A stretch of 64,000 nt of DNA. It comes from Hyphomicrobiales bacterium. GTDB taxonomy: Bacteria > Pseudomonadota > Alphaproteobacteria > Rhizobiales > Xanthobacteraceae. The notes below the pieces were generated by a model. It was given only the letters and a program-made list of their open reading frames with translations, was not told the DNA's origin and searched no databases. The stretch's first letter is position 1. Every line of letters starts with the position of its first letter. The position numbers and the translations under genes were made by a program. The DNA is taken from NCBI GenBank assembly GCA_017305535.1, contig JAFKKN010000003.1, positions 186,001 to 250,000 on the forward strand, given 5' to 3'. Of the stretch, positions 1-8,982 are shown one piece after another.

Positions 1-138
1 CTGGGCCAATCGCTCGCGGCGCTGAAGGAAAAGGAAGCGGCCTGCGCCGCGTTGGGCGAGGTGGCGCGGAAATATCCGCAGGCGTCGCGCGGCATCAAAC
101 AAGCGGTGGATCGCGAGCAGAAGCGGGTGAAGTGCTGA
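1..138 (+). CDS. cpoB: CpoB/YbgF, Tol-Pal system protein (C-terminal end only)
   Basis: The window opens inside this gene; only the last 45 codons are present, in frame from base 1 to a TGA at 136-138. The tail reads like the final TPR helices of periplasmic CpoB (YbgF), with an Ala-Cys pair, a KYPQAS turn and a terminal Cys after a basic stretch. CpoB coordinates peptidoglycan synthesis with outer-membrane constriction by the Tol-Pal complex. The position just upstream of tilS and ftsH matches the usual rhizobial order tol-pal-cpoB-tilS-ftsH and is much of the support for the name. Confidence 0.75.
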   Translation: MGQSLAALKEKEAACAALGEVARKYPQASRGIKQAVDREQKRVKC

Positions 139-273
139 GCTTGAGGAACTGCGTCGGTTGACGGCCGATCCCGATATCTCCGCCCAAGATTTCAGGATGG
201 TCAGATTTCAAGGACGCATGCCGGCTCATGACCTTGCGCCTGGATTGTGCCATCGTCCCGCTTCGCGGGGGTG

Positions 274-1326
274 ATGATGTCGGACGATCAGTCGCCAATT
301 TCGGCTAGCGAAGCCAGGTCGCTATTCGCGGAGTGGAAGCAGTCTCCGTCGTTGATTCTTGCTGTGTCGGGTGGCCCGGACTCGGTCGCGATGCTTTGGC
401 TCGCTGCCCGCTGGCGCCGTGCATTGAAGCGCGGACCCCGACTTGTCGCGGTTACCGTCGATCATCAGTTGCGCCCCGAGGCTGGACGAGAGGCGGCCGG
501 CGTCAAGCGATTGGCGCGAGACCTTGGCGTTGAGCATCGCACCTTGCGGTGGCGCGGCGCCAAGCCTGCGACCGGAGTGCCGGCAGCAGCGCGCGACGCG
601 CGTTATGCCTTGTTGCTGAAGGCCGCGCGTCAATGCGAGGCCGCCCATATTCTCACGGCTCATACCCGCGACGATCAGGCCGAAACGTTCCTGATGCGAA
701 TGGCTCGCGGGAGCGGCATTGCAGGCTTGGGGGCGATGGCGCGGCAGTCGCCGCGCCAAGGTGCGATCGTCGTGCGGCCCTTGCTTGACGTGCCGAAGGC
801 GCGGCTGCTGGCGACGCTCGACAAAGCGGGGGTCCCGTATGCGTTCGATCCAACCAACATCGATGCCAAATATACTCGCCCGCGGTTACGGGCCTTGATG
901 CCGCTATTGGCGGCCGAGGGATGCAACGCGCGCAATCTGGCCCGGCTGGCCGGCCGGCTGGGGCGCGCCAATGCGGCCTTGGAGTTGATGGCCGATGGCG
1001 CCGAACGATTTTTTGCACTCCGTGATGGCGGGGCGCCGCAGCCCGGTTTTGATTTTGATGCATTTGTCGCACTGCCCGAGGAAATCAGGGTTCGTGTCCT
1101 GCTGCGGGCGATCGGTCGCGTGGGTACCGAGGGGGTCCCTGAACTTGGCAAGGTCGAGGCTTTGCTAGGGGCTATTGAAGCCGCGGGGTCGATCTCCGGA
1201 AAACCTGGAACCGCCGGCCGGCTCCGACAAACTCTCGCCGGTGCCCTGATCACCGTCGCGAGGGGGCGTATTCGCGTCGAGTCTGCGCCGCCGCGGCGGA
1301 AGGCCGGGCCAAACCGGGGCGGATAA
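274..1326 (+). CDS. tilS: tRNA(Ile)-lysidine synthase TilS
   Basis: TilS is an ATP-dependent ligase that attaches lysine to the wobble C34 of the CAU-anticodon tRNA-Ile, changing it to read AUA. The N-terminal PP-loop SGGPDS lies at residues 32-37, followed by the ATP-pyrophosphatase fold with an HTRDDQAETFLMR segment and an RPLL-DVPK region typical of the family. The length of about 350 residues is normal for the alphaproteobacterial form. I chose the ATG at 274, which follows a GGGGG stretch; an ATG at 247 would add nine residues without family character, and a second ATG follows at 277. It lies between cpoB and ftsH, as in related genomes. Confidence 0.93.
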   Translation: MMSDDQSPISASEARSLFAEWKQSPSLILAVSGGPDSVAMLWLAARWRRALKRGPRLVAVTVDHQLRPEAGREAAGVKRLARDLGVEHRTLRWRGAKPATGVPAAARDARYALLLKAARQCEAAHILTAHTRDDQAETFLMRMARGSGIAGLGAMARQSPRQGAIVVRPLLDVPKARLLATLDKAGVPYAFDPTNIDAKYTRPRLRALMPLLAAEGCNARNLARLAGRLGRANAALELMADGAERFFALRDGGAPQPGFDFDAFVALPEEIRVRVLLRAIGRVGTEGVPELGKVEALLGAIEAAGSISGKPGTAGRLRQTLAGALITVARGRIRVESAPPRRKAGPNRGG

Positions 1327-1513
1327 AAGCGTCGGAGATCGGCTAGATAGTGACGATAATTGCCATTATTTGAACCCAGAATGCATTCAATGGCATCCAG
1401 ATGCGCTAAATAGTCCTGACCAGTTCCCTTGGCAGGGGCTGAAGCGACACTTAAATTAAGAATATCCGTCCAAGGCAGGAGGTCGCGCGACGCGCGGCCA
1501 CGAAGGAATCTCG

Positions 1514-3436
1514 ATGAACGCCAATCTGCGCAATTTCGCCCTCTGGGTCATCATCGTCTTGCTGCTGTTGGCCTTGTTCACGCTGTTTCAGAACCCCGGC
1601 CAGCGCACCTCGTCGCAGGACATCTCGTTCTCGCAACTCCTCACCGAAGTCGACCAGAATCATGTTCGCGACGTTGTGATCCAGGGGCCGGAGATCCACG
1701 GCACCTTCACCAATGGCGCGAGCTTCCAGACCTATGCCCCGAACGATCCGGGGCTGGTGAAGAAGCTGTACGATGCCAAGGTCCAGATCACCGCCAAGCC
1801 GCCCGGTGACAACGTGCCGTGGTTCGTGTCCTTGCTGGTATCGTGGCTGCCGTTCATCGCCTTGATCGGCGTGTGGGTGTTCCTGTCGCGGCAGATGCAG
1901 GGCGGCGCCGGCAAGGCGATGGGTTTTGGCAAGTCGCGAGCAAAGATGCTCACGGAAGCCCATGGGCGCGTCACCTTCGAGGATGTTGCCGGCGTCGACG
2001 AGGCCAAGCAGGATTTGCAGGAGATCGTCGAGTTCCTGCGTGACCCTGGCAAGTTCCAGCGGCTCGGCGGACGCATTCCGCGCGGTGTGCTGCTGGTTGG
2101 GCCTCCCGGTACCGGTAAGACTTTGATTGCGCGTGCGGTGGCGGGCGAAGCCAACGTGCCGTTCTTCACCATTTCCGGTTCGGACTTCGTTGAAATGTTT
2201 GTTGGCGTTGGCGCGAGCCGCGTCCGCGACATGTTCGAGCAGGCCAAGAAGAACGCGCCGTGCATCATCTTCATCGACGAAATCGACGCGGTCGGCCGTC
2301 ATCGTGGCGCCGGTCTCGGCGGCGGCAATGACGAGCGCGAGCAGACGTTGAACCAGTTACTGGTCGAGATGGACGGCTTCGAGGCCAACGAGGGCGTGAT
2401 CCTCATCGCCGCGACCAACCGTCCCGATGTGCTCGATCCGGCGTTGCTGCGTCCGGGCCGCTTCGACCGTCAGGTCGTCGTGCCGAATCCGGACGTCGTC
2501 GGCCGCGAGCAGATCCTCAAGGTGCATGTCCGCAAGGTGCCGCTGGCTCCGGATATCAACCTCAAGACCATTGCCCGTGGTACGCCCGGCTTCTCCGGCG
2601 CCGATCTGATGAACCTCGTCAACGAGGCCGCGCTGACCGCCGCCCGCCGTAACAAGCGGATGGTGACGCAAGCCGAGTTCGAGGAGGCCAAGGACAAGGT
2701 TATGATGGGCGCCGAGCGCAAGTCGCTGGTCATGACCGAGGAAGAAAAGCTGCTGACGGCTTACCACGAGGGCGGCCACGCCATCGTGGGTTTGAATGTC
2801 GTCGCCACCGACCCGATCCACAAGGCGACCATCATTCCGCGTGGCCGCGCGCTCGGCATGGTCATGCAATTGCCGGAACGCGATAAATTGTCGATGTCGC
2901 TCGAGCAGATGACCTCGCGTCTCGCCATCATGATGGGCGGCCGCGTCGCGGAGGAAATGATCTTCGGCCGCGAGAAGGTGACCTCGGGTGCCGCCTCCGA
3001 CATCGATCAGGCGACGCGTCTTGCCCGCATGATGGTGACGCGCTGGGGCCTCTCGGAAGAGCTCGGCACCGTGTCCTATGGCGAGAATAACGACGAGGTG
3101 TTTCTCGGCATGCAGGTCAATCGCCAGCAGAACGTCTCCGAGGCGACCGCGCAGAAGATCGACAACGAGGTCCGGCGTCTGGTCGAAACCGGCTACAAGG
3201 ATGCGACGCGAATCCTGACCGAAAAGCGTGCCGATCTGGAAGCGCTTGCCAAGGGGCTGCTTGAATACGAGACGCTGACCGGTGACGAGATCACCGATTT
3301 GCTCGACGGCAAGAAGCCAAATCGCGAATCGGTGCTTGAGCCGTCTGGGCCGCGCACCTCGGCGGTGCCGCCGGCCGGCAAACAGCGTCCGCGTCCGGAC
3401 CCCGACACCGGTCTCGAACCGCAGCCGCAGGCGTAA
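1514..3436 (+). CDS. ftsH: ATP-dependent zinc metalloprotease FtsH
   Basis: Membrane-anchored AAA+ protease that degrades misassembled membrane proteins and regulatory substrates. Visible in order: a first membrane helix near residues 8-25, a periplasmic domain, a second helix near 100-120, the AAA module with Walker A GPPGTGKT near 196-203, Walker B IIFIDEID, the second region of homology around RPGRFDRQ, and the zinc site HEGGH at 418-422. The HEGGH form replaces the more usual HEAGH. At 640 residues it is full length with a Pro-rich tail. AAGGA ends eight bases before the ATG. A strong intrinsic terminator follows the gene. Confidence 0.98.
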   Translation: MNANLRNFALWVIIVLLLLALFTLFQNPGQRTSSQDISFSQLLTEVDQNHVRDVVIQGPEIHGTFTNGASFQTYAPNDPGLVKKLYDAKVQITAKPPGDNVPWFVSLLVSWLPFIALIGVWVFLSRQMQGGAGKAMGFGKSRAKMLTEAHGRVTFEDVAGVDEAKQDLQEIVEFLRDPGKFQRLGGRIPRGVLLVGPPGTGKTLIARAVAGEANVPFFTISGSDFVEMFVGVGASRVRDMFEQAKKNAPCIIFIDEIDAVGRHRGAGLGGGNDEREQTLNQLLVEMDGFEANEGVILIAATNRPDVLDPALLRPGRFDRQVVVPNPDVVGREQILKVHVRKVPLAPDINLKTIARGTPGFSGADLMNLVNEAALTAARRNKRMVTQAEFEEAKDKVMMGAERKSLVMTEEEKLLTAYHEGGHAIVGLNVVATDPIHKATIIPRGRALGMVMQLPERDKLSMSLEQMTSRLAIMMGGRVAEEMIFGREKVTSGAASDIDQATRLARMMVTRWGLSEELGTVSYGENNDEVFLGMQVNRQQNVSEATAQKIDNEVRRLVETGYKDATRILTEKRADLEALAKGLLEYETLTGDEITDLLDGKKPNRESVLEPSGPRTSAVPPAGKQRPRPDPDTGLEPQPQA

Positions 3437-3460
3437 ACGCGACAGAACGGACTAATCAAA

Positions 3461-3487
3461 ACGCGGCGGCGACGCCGCGTTTTTTTG
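3461..3487 (+). terminator. Rho-independent terminator after ftsH
   Basis: An 8-bp perfect GC stem (ACGCGGCG with CGCCGCGT), a 4-base loop and a run of seven T (3480-3486) lie 25 bases past the ftsH stop. Confidence 0.92.
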
Positions 3488-3627
3488 TTGAATGACGGCT
3501 CTTGCTGACGGCGACAGGTGTAGGCGACGCTGCCCGAACAGATCGTTGCGCATAACGACTATGATTCCGCACCGCTTGACCTGATCGCGACTTGCCCGCA
3601 CGCATACACGCGGATGCGGGCTCCATC

Positions 3628-4371
3628 ATGACATCGAAACTGATCAAGGCTCCGGCTTATTGGGCCAAGGATGCGATCTGGCCGGGCATCGTCGCCATCG
3701 GCCCGATGCTGCCGGGGACGCTGGCGTTCGGCATGGCATTCGGTGCGCTGTGCGCTCAGAAGCAGTTCTCGCTGGCCGAAGTCGAAGTGATGATGGCGTT
3801 CGTCTATGGCGGACTGTCGCAATTCGTCGCGGTGCAGGCCTGGCCCGATCACCTCACGGCGTCATCGATCGCAACGCTGGCGCTGCTGACACTCACGGTG
3901 AATATCCGTTTCGGATTGATGAGTGCCTCGCTGCGATCGTGGTTCGGAACGTTGCCGCGCTGGCAGTCCTATCCCTCGATGCTGCTGGTGACTGATGGCG
4001 GATGGCTGGCGGCGACGCGCTATCGCGATCACGGCGGCGCCAATGCGTGGTTCTTTGTCGGCGGCGGCCTCGTTCTCTATTTCCTTTGGCTGGTAGCGGC
4101 GATTCCCGGCTATGTGCTGGCGGAGCAATTGGCCGATCCCAGGAAGTATGGCGTCGATCTGGCGATGCCGGCGTTCTATGCGGCGATGCTGGTGCCGGCC
4201 TGGAAGGGTTTGCGCCGTGCCATCCCTTGGGGCGTCGCGGGCATCGTGGCGCTCGGCGTGCATTGGCTGGTGCCGGGCTGGTGGTTCATCATCATCGGCG
4301 CGATTTCAGGGGCTGTCAGCGCCGGGCTGATGCAGCCCGACGACACAGCGCGCGAGCCGTTACATGGCTGA
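3628..4371 (+). CDS. azlC: AzlC-family branched-chain amino acid exporter, large subunit
   Basis: Multi-spanning inner-membrane protein of about 247 residues, matching AzlC/YgaZ, the large subunit of a two-part exporter of branched-chain amino acids. The family segment near residue 20 (AIGPMLPGTLAFGMAFGA) and the later GLSQFVAVQ and LLVTDGGWL stretches are visible. I took the ATG at 3628; an in-frame ATG at 3592 would add twelve residues rich in charged and His residues, and neither has a clear ribosome binding site. The stop overlaps the azlD start by eight bases, so the two are translated together. The substrate is inferred from the family. Confidence 0.85.
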   Translation: MTSKLIKAPAYWAKDAIWPGIVAIGPMLPGTLAFGMAFGALCAQKQFSLAEVEVMMAFVYGGLSQFVAVQAWPDHLTASSIATLALLTLTVNIRFGLMSASLRSWFGTLPRWQSYPSMLLVTDGGWLAATRYRDHGGANAWFFVGGGLVLYFLWLVAAIPGYVLAEQLADPRKYGVDLAMPAFYAAMLVPAWKGLRRAIPWGVAGIVALGVHWLVPGWWFIIIGAISGAVSAGLMQPDDTAREPLHG

Positions 4372-4681
4372 TGTTTTGCGCAGCGATGTGATGCTGGCTT
4401 TCGCCGTGATGACCGCAGTGACGGTCGCGGCACGCCTCGGCGGATTCTGGCTGATGTCCTACGTACCGGTGACACCGCGCGTGCGCCGCATGCTGGATGC
4501 ATTGCCGGGATCAATCATCGTCGCGGCAGCGCTCCCCGTCGCGGTCAATGGCGGGCCGGTCGTGATGTTCGCCATCCTTGCCGCGATCGCGGCAACCATT
4601 GTGTCGCGTAACGATTTCATTGCGGTGATCGTGGGCATGGCGGTCGCGGCAGCGGCGCGTGCCGCTGGCTTCGGCGGCTGA
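4364..4681 (+). CDS. azlD: AzlD-family branched-chain amino acid exporter, small subunit
   Basis: A 105-residue hydrophobic protein with four predicted membrane segments and the AzlD signature (LGGFWLM, then RRMLDALPGSIIVAAALP). It is the obligate partner of AzlC in the exporter, and its start lies inside the 3' end of azlC. Length is normal for AzlD/YgaH. A TetR-type gene follows 131 bases downstream on the same strand and could control the pair, although nothing in the sequence proves that. Confidence 0.85.
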   Translation: MADVLRSDVMLAFAVMTAVTVAARLGGFWLMSYVPVTPRVRRMLDALPGSIIVAAALPVAVNGGPVVMFAILAAIAATIVSRNDFIAVIVGMAVAAAARAAGFGG

Positions 4682-4812
4682 AACTCTGTCGGATTCGACC
4701 GGCTATCGCTACCGGTGAGTAGTAGTGATCTGTTTTACAATCAAAGGCTTGTCATTGGCTCTGAATAGGTGTTCACTTCTTCTCGGGATGGGACATCGGG
4801 GCAGGCGAATCC

Positions 4813-5496
4813 ATGGTTTATCGGCGCACCCAGCAAGTGGTGAAACGTCTGGCGGCGCGGCGAAGCGCCATTCTGGTGGCGGCCCGCGATGCCGCCATTG
4901 AGGGCGGAATGAGCGCGGTGCAGATCGCGCCGGTGGCCGCCCGCGCCAACGTCGCGGCGGGAACGGTCTATCGCTATTTCCCGTCAAAGGCTGAGTTGAT
5001 TTCCGAATTGATCGTCGATGTATCGCGCGACGAACTGGCTGCGATCCGCCGCGCGGCCGACGCCGCACCGGGGCCATCGTCGGCATTGGCGGCGGCCGTC
5101 ACCACGATCGCGGTGCATATCGTCTCGCATCGCAAGCTGGCGTGGGGAATTCTCGCGGAGCCGGTCGACGTCGACGTTAGCGAATCGCGGTTGGCGTGCC
5201 GTCGCGATATCGCGGGTGAGATCGAACTGCGGATCGCGGCCGCGGTGCGTGCCGGGCATTTGCCGGCGCAGGACACCGCACTGGCCGCGACGGCATTGCT
5301 GGGCGCCTTGCACGAGTCGCTGGTTGGCCCGCTGGCGCCGGCTAACCTCGACGACCCGATCAAACTCCGCGACGCGGTGCAGACCACGACATTGCTGGCC
5401 CTGCGCGCCGTCGGCGTGATGGACGCGCGGGCGCGCGGCCTGGTGGTTCAATCGGTGTTGCCGGCCTTGCCGGCTAAAATGGCAATCGGCGCCTAG
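4813..5496 (+). CDS. TetR/AcrR-family transcriptional regulator
   Basis: A 227-residue one-domain regulator. The N-terminal TetR helix-turn-helix is clear: ILVAARDAAIEGG, then VAARANVAAGTVYRYFPSKAELI. The C-terminal ligand-binding half is Ala-rich with no assignable ligand. It lies downstream of azlCD on the same strand and faces cytochrome c. Its stop codon is inside a long inverted repeat that probably ends transcription from both directions. Confidence 0.88.
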   Translation: MVYRRTQQVVKRLAARRSAILVAARDAAIEGGMSAVQIAPVAARANVAAGTVYRYFPSKAELISELIVDVSRDELAAIRRAADAAPGPSSALAAAVTTIAVHIVSHRKLAWGILAEPVDVDVSESRLACRRDIAGEIELRIAAAVRAGHLPAQDTALAATALLGALHESLVGPLAPANLDDPIKLRDAVQTTTLLALRAVGVMDARARGLVVQSVLPALPAKMAIGA

Positions 5497-5590
5497 AGCC
5501 ACAGTTCCGATCAAATCGGAACGGTGGCTCTAGATTCGGACCTTGACGCGTTTTCTCGACGCGAACCGGTATCCACTTCGCTTGAAAGCG
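5493..5590. repeat. Long inverted repeat plus dispersed repeat, copy 1
   Basis: Bases 5493-5533 form a near-perfect hairpin: a 10-bp arm, one unpaired base, an 8-bp arm, a 3-base loop, and the mirror arms. It includes the stop codon of the TetR gene and lies between two convergent genes, so it may act as a two-way terminator. Directly after it, about 5543-5583, is a roughly 40-base sequence that recurs in reverse orientation at 7679-7722 with few differences. I believe both parts belong to intergenic repeats common in Bradyrhizobium-like genomes; that is memory, not a search. Confidence 0.7.
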
Positions 5591-5608
5591 CTCGAAGCGC
5601 TCACCCGA

Positions 5609-5995
5609 TCACTGCTTGATTTTGCCGTCCTTGTCGAACTGCGCGATGAAGGCCCAGAGGTTGTCGACCTCGGACTCCTTGGTGATGCCGGCGAAGACCA
5701 TCTTGGTGCCGGGAATCTTGGCCTTGGGCGCCTTGATGTAGTCCTTGAACTCCTTCTCATTCCAGGTGATGCCGGAATTCTTGTTGGCATCCGAATAGGC
5801 GTAGCCTTCCACCGATCCCGACTTGCGGCCGTTCAGACCGTTCAGTTCGGGGCCGACCTTGTTCTTGGCGTTTTCGCCGATGGAATGACAGGCCATGCAC
5901 TTGTTGAAGGCGGTCTTGCCGGCGGCGACATCCTGAGCGTGAGCCGCGGAGATGGCGAACGAGAAAGCGATGGCCGTAACGGTGAGGAGTTTCAT
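5609..5995 (-). CDS. Soluble class I cytochrome c (c2/c-550 type)
   Basis: A small periplasmic haem c electron carrier of 128 residues with a signal peptide cleaved after residue 20 (AAHA-Q). The haem motif CMACH is at residues 33-37 and the sixth-ligand Met is Met99 in PGTKMVF. The layout (haem site near the N-terminus, NGLNGRKSG, a late Met) is that of mitochondrial-like cytochrome c2. The open frame continues far upstream, but the signal peptide fixes the start at 5995. It is divergent from glcD; whether it accepts electrons from glycolate oxidase is unknown. Confidence 0.92.
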   Translation of the reverse strand: MKLLTVTAIAFSFAISAAHAQDVAAGKTAFNKCMACHSIGENAKNKVGPELNGLNGRKSGSVEGYAYSDANKNSGITWNEKEFKDYIKAPKAKIPGTKMVFAGITKESEVDNLWAFIAQFDKDGKIKQ

Positions 5996-6184
5996 GGAAA
6001 TTGTCCCGAGTTGTGGGTGACGTGTTGAACCGCGTCCAACGCGCCGCGCAAAGAAGTTGATCTTTCTCGCGGGAGGCGCGTAAATGTGATGCCACATTAG
6101 AGTTGTTCCAGACAAGCGGGCTATAGTCGTAGGTCTTGCACCGCTGCGCCAAAGCGCAAGCGTCCCGCTATTCGGAGTGTGTTG

Positions 6185-7678
6185 ATGTCCATCAAGATGC
6201 CGGTGCCGGACGCGGGCGTGCTGGGCCGCCGCGAAGAGATCATCACGGCGCTGCGGCGCATCGTGCCCGGCGAGGGCGTGATCTCCAGCGCTGCCGAGAT
6301 GGTTCCCTACGAATCCGATGCGCTGAACTCGTATCGCCAGCCGCCGATGGTGGTGGTGCTGCCCAACACCACGGAGCAGGTCGCGCAGGTTCTCAAGTAT
6401 TGCCATGACAACGGCATCCGAGTGGTGCCGCGCGGGTCGGGGACGTCGCTGTCGGGAGGCTCGCTGCCGCTGGCCGATGCCGTGCTGCTCGGCATGGGCA
6501 AGTTCAAGCGCATCCGCGAGATCGATTTCGACAATCGTGTCGTCGTCACCGAGCCGGGCGTGACTAACCTCGCCATCAGCCAGGCGGTGGCGCATGCCGG
6601 GTTCTACTACGCGCCCGATCCGTCGTCGCAGATCGCATGCTCGATCGGCGGCAACATTGCGGAGAATTCCGGCGGCGTGCATTGCCTGAAATACGGCATG
6701 ACCACCAACAACGTGCTCGGCTGTGAGATCGTCCTTATCACCGGCGAGATCCTGCGGATCGGCGGCAAGGCGCCGGAATGCAGCGGCTACGATCTGATGG
6801 GCGTCATCACCGGCTCCGAGGGGCTGCTCGGCGTCGTGACCGAAATCACCGTACGTATCCTGCAAAAGCCCGAGACCGCGCGCGCGGTGATGGCGGGATT
6901 TCCCAGTGTGGAGTCGGCCGGCGAATGTGTGGCGCGCATCATCGCGGCGGGGATCATTCCGGCCGGGATGGAGATGATGGACAAGCCGGCCACCGCCGCC
7001 GCCGAAGCCTTCGTCAATGCCGGCTATCCGCTCGACGTCGAGGCGCTGCTGATTGTCGAGCTCGATGGCCCCAAGGTCGAAGTCGACGAACTGATCCTGC
7101 GGGTGGATGCTATCGCCCGCGAGTGCGGCCAGACCACCTGCCAGATATCGAACTCCGAAGAGGAGCGGTTGCTATTCTGGGCCGGGCGCAAGGCGGCGTT
7201 TCCGGCGGTCGGGCGCATTTCGCCGGACTACATCTGCATGGACGGCACCATTCCGCGTGGCCGGCTCGCAGAAGCGCTGACGCGTATCCGCGAACTCTCC
7301 GAGAAGTATCAGTTGCGCTGTGCCAACGTCTTCCATGCCGGCGACGGCAATCTGCATCCGCTGATCCTGTTCGATGCGAACCTGCCGGGCGAGATGGATA
7401 GCGCCGAGGCGTTCGGCGCCGATATCCTGCGCACCTGCGTCGAACTCGGCGGCGTGCTGACCGGCGAGCACGGGGTCGGCGTCGAGAAGCGCGACCTGAT
7501 GCCGGAGATGTTCAGCGATATCGATCTCGCTCAGCAGCAGCGCCTGAAATGCGCGTTCGACTCGCAAGGGCTATTGAATCCTGGCAAGGTGTTTCCGACC
7601 TTGCATCGCTGCGCCGAGCTTGGCCGTGTCCACGTCCATGCCGGCAAGCTGGCGTTCCCCGAACTTCCCCGATTTTAG
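6185..7678 (+). CDS. glcD: Glycolate oxidase subunit GlcD (FAD-linked)
   Basis: Catalytic flavoprotein of the membrane-associated glycolate dehydrogenase that turns glycolate (and D-lactate) into glyoxylate. About 497 residues with the FAD-binding PCMH segment PRGSGTSLSGG near residues 81-91, the SIGGNIAENSGG motif, and the C-terminal VFHAGDGNLHP and GEHGVGVEK motifs shared by the FAD_lactate_dh family. GGAG lies seven bases before the ATG at 6185; a GTG six bases upstream is also in frame. First gene of glcDEF, followed after 65 bases by glcE. Confidence 0.95.
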   Translation: MSIKMPVPDAGVLGRREEIITALRRIVPGEGVISSAAEMVPYESDALNSYRQPPMVVVLPNTTEQVAQVLKYCHDNGIRVVPRGSGTSLSGGSLPLADAVLLGMGKFKRIREIDFDNRVVVTEPGVTNLAISQAVAHAGFYYAPDPSSQIACSIGGNIAENSGGVHCLKYGMTTNNVLGCEIVLITGEILRIGGKAPECSGYDLMGVITGSEGLLGVVTEITVRILQKPETARAVMAGFPSVESAGECVARIIAAGIIPAGMEMMDKPATAAAEAFVNAGYPLDVEALLIVELDGPKVEVDELILRVDAIARECGQTTCQISNSEEERLLFWAGRKAAFPAVGRISPDYICMDGTIPRGRLAEALTRIRELSEKYQLRCANVFHAGDGNLHPLILFDANLPGEMDSAEAFGADILRTCVELGGVLTGEHGVGVEKRDLMPEMFSDIDLAQQQRLKCAFDSQGLLNPGKVFPTLHRCAELGRVHVHAGKLAFPELPRF

Positions 7679-7722
7679 CGCGAAGTGGCATCCGGTCCGC
7701 GTGAAGAAAACGCGTCAAATCA
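7679..7722. repeat. Dispersed repeat, copy 2, inside the glcD-glcE gap
   Basis: Read on the minus strand, this begins TTTGACGCGTTTTCTTC and continues as a close copy of 5543-5583. It starts at the base after the glcD stop and fills most of the 65-base gap before glcE. Confidence 0.75.
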
Positions 7723-7743
7723 AAGACTCCAGGCAGGCGATTG

Positions 7744-8982
7744 GTGGATATTCTCAAAGTACGCGACGCGGCTGACGTCGAGCAGGTGGTGCAGGCCACG
7801 CTTGCCAACGAGCAGCCCCTCGAAATTCTCGGACACGGCAGCAAGCGGGCCATCGGCCACGCGTCGGCGACCAATGCCGTGCTCGATATGTCGGCGCTCG
7901 ATGCGATCGTCTCCTACGAGCCGAACGAATTGCTGCTGACGGTCGGCGCCGGCGCGCCGCTGGCCGACGTGTTGTCGCTGATCGATTCCAAGAACCAGCA
8001 CTTTGCGTTCGAGCCGATGAACTCCGCAAAACTGCTCGGAACCGGCCATGATGCCGGGACCATCGGTGGGATGCTGGCGGCCGGCTTCGCCGGGCCGCGC
8101 CGGGTGAAGGACGGCGGCGCGCGCGATCATCTGCTGGGCGCGCATGCGGTGTCTGGTTTCGGAGAGACCTTCAAGACCGGCGGCAAGGTGGTGAAGAACG
8201 TCACCGGCTATGACCTCTGCAAGCTGTTGTGCGGATCGTGGGGCACCTTGGCGGTGATGACCGAGGTGACGTTGAAGGTGATGCCGCGGCCCGAGAGCCA
8301 GCGCACCCTTGTGCTGCTCGGCCTCGACGACGTGACCGCGGTGCGGGCGATGACGGCGGCGCTCGGCTCGCCGTATGACGTTTCGGGAGCGGCGCATCTT
8401 CCGGCGTCGGTGTTGCGAGATACCGACTCGCGACTGACGGAGATCGCCGGCGGCAAGGCGCTGACATTGGTGCGGCTCGAGGGCATCGCGGCTTCGGTGA
8501 AGCATCGCGCGGGATCGTTGACAACGACGCTGGCAACCTACGGCGCGGCAGACGTGGTCGACGACGATGTGTCGACGGGTCTTTGGCCGCTCGTGCGCGA
8601 TGTCACGCCGTTTGCCGCCGACGGGGCTTTTGGCACCCGGCCGGTGTGGCGGATCGTGTGTCCGCCGGCGTCGGGCGGCAAGCTGGGGCAGGGGCTGGCC
8701 GGCGATACTGGCGGCGACGTCCTTTACGATTGGGGCGGCGGTTTGATCTGGGCGGCGTTGCCGGCCGATTCCGATGCTCATGCCGCGCTGGTGCGTGGAC
8801 GCGCCGAAGCCGTCGGCGGCCACGCCACTTTGGTGCGCGCACCGGAAACATTGCGCAGCACGGTTGACGTCTTTCACCCGCCGCAAAGCGGCGTCGCCGC
8901 GCTGACCCAGCGGGTCAAGCACAGCTTCGATCCAAAGAATATCCTCAATCGCGGTCGGATGACGCGCGGGACGACGCCATGA
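7744..8982 (+). CDS. glcE: Glycolate oxidase subunit GlcE (FAD-binding)
   Basis: About 412 residues; second FAD-binding subunit of glycolate oxidase. It has a reduced PCMH fold with GHGSKRAIG near residue 30, GTIGGMLAAGFAGPRR near 105, and the TGGKVVKNVTGYDLCKLLCGS segment highly typical of GlcE. I chose the GTG at 7744 because GCAGG lies six bases before it; a TTG at 7741 is in frame but too close. The stop overlaps the glcF start in an ATGA. It has no catalytic C-terminal domain of its own and works with GlcD and GlcF. Confidence 0.93.
   Translation: MDILKVRDAADVEQVVQATLANEQPLEILGHGSKRAIGHASATNAVLDMSALDAIVSYEPNELLLTVGAGAPLADVLSLIDSKNQHFAFEPMNSAKLLGTGHDAGTIGGMLAAGFAGPRRVKDGGARDHLLGAHAVSGFGETFKTGGKVVKNVTGYDLCKLLCGSWGTLAVMTEVTLKVMPRPESQRTLVLLGLDDVTAVRAMTAALGSPYDVSGAAHLPASVLRDTDSRLTEIAGGKALTLVRLEGIAASVKHRAGSLTTTLATYGAADVVDDDVSTGLWPLVRDVTPFAADGAFGTRPVWRIVCPPASGGKLGQGLAGDTGGDVLYDWGGGLIWAALPADSDAHAALVRGRAEAVGGHATLVRAPETLRSTVDVFHPPQSGVAALTQRVKHSFDPKNILNRGRMTRGTTP

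Noticed and set aside
5996..6865. Upstream extension of the cytochrome c frame
   Set aside because: It overlaps glcD on the other strand and would bury the signal peptide in the middle of the protein.
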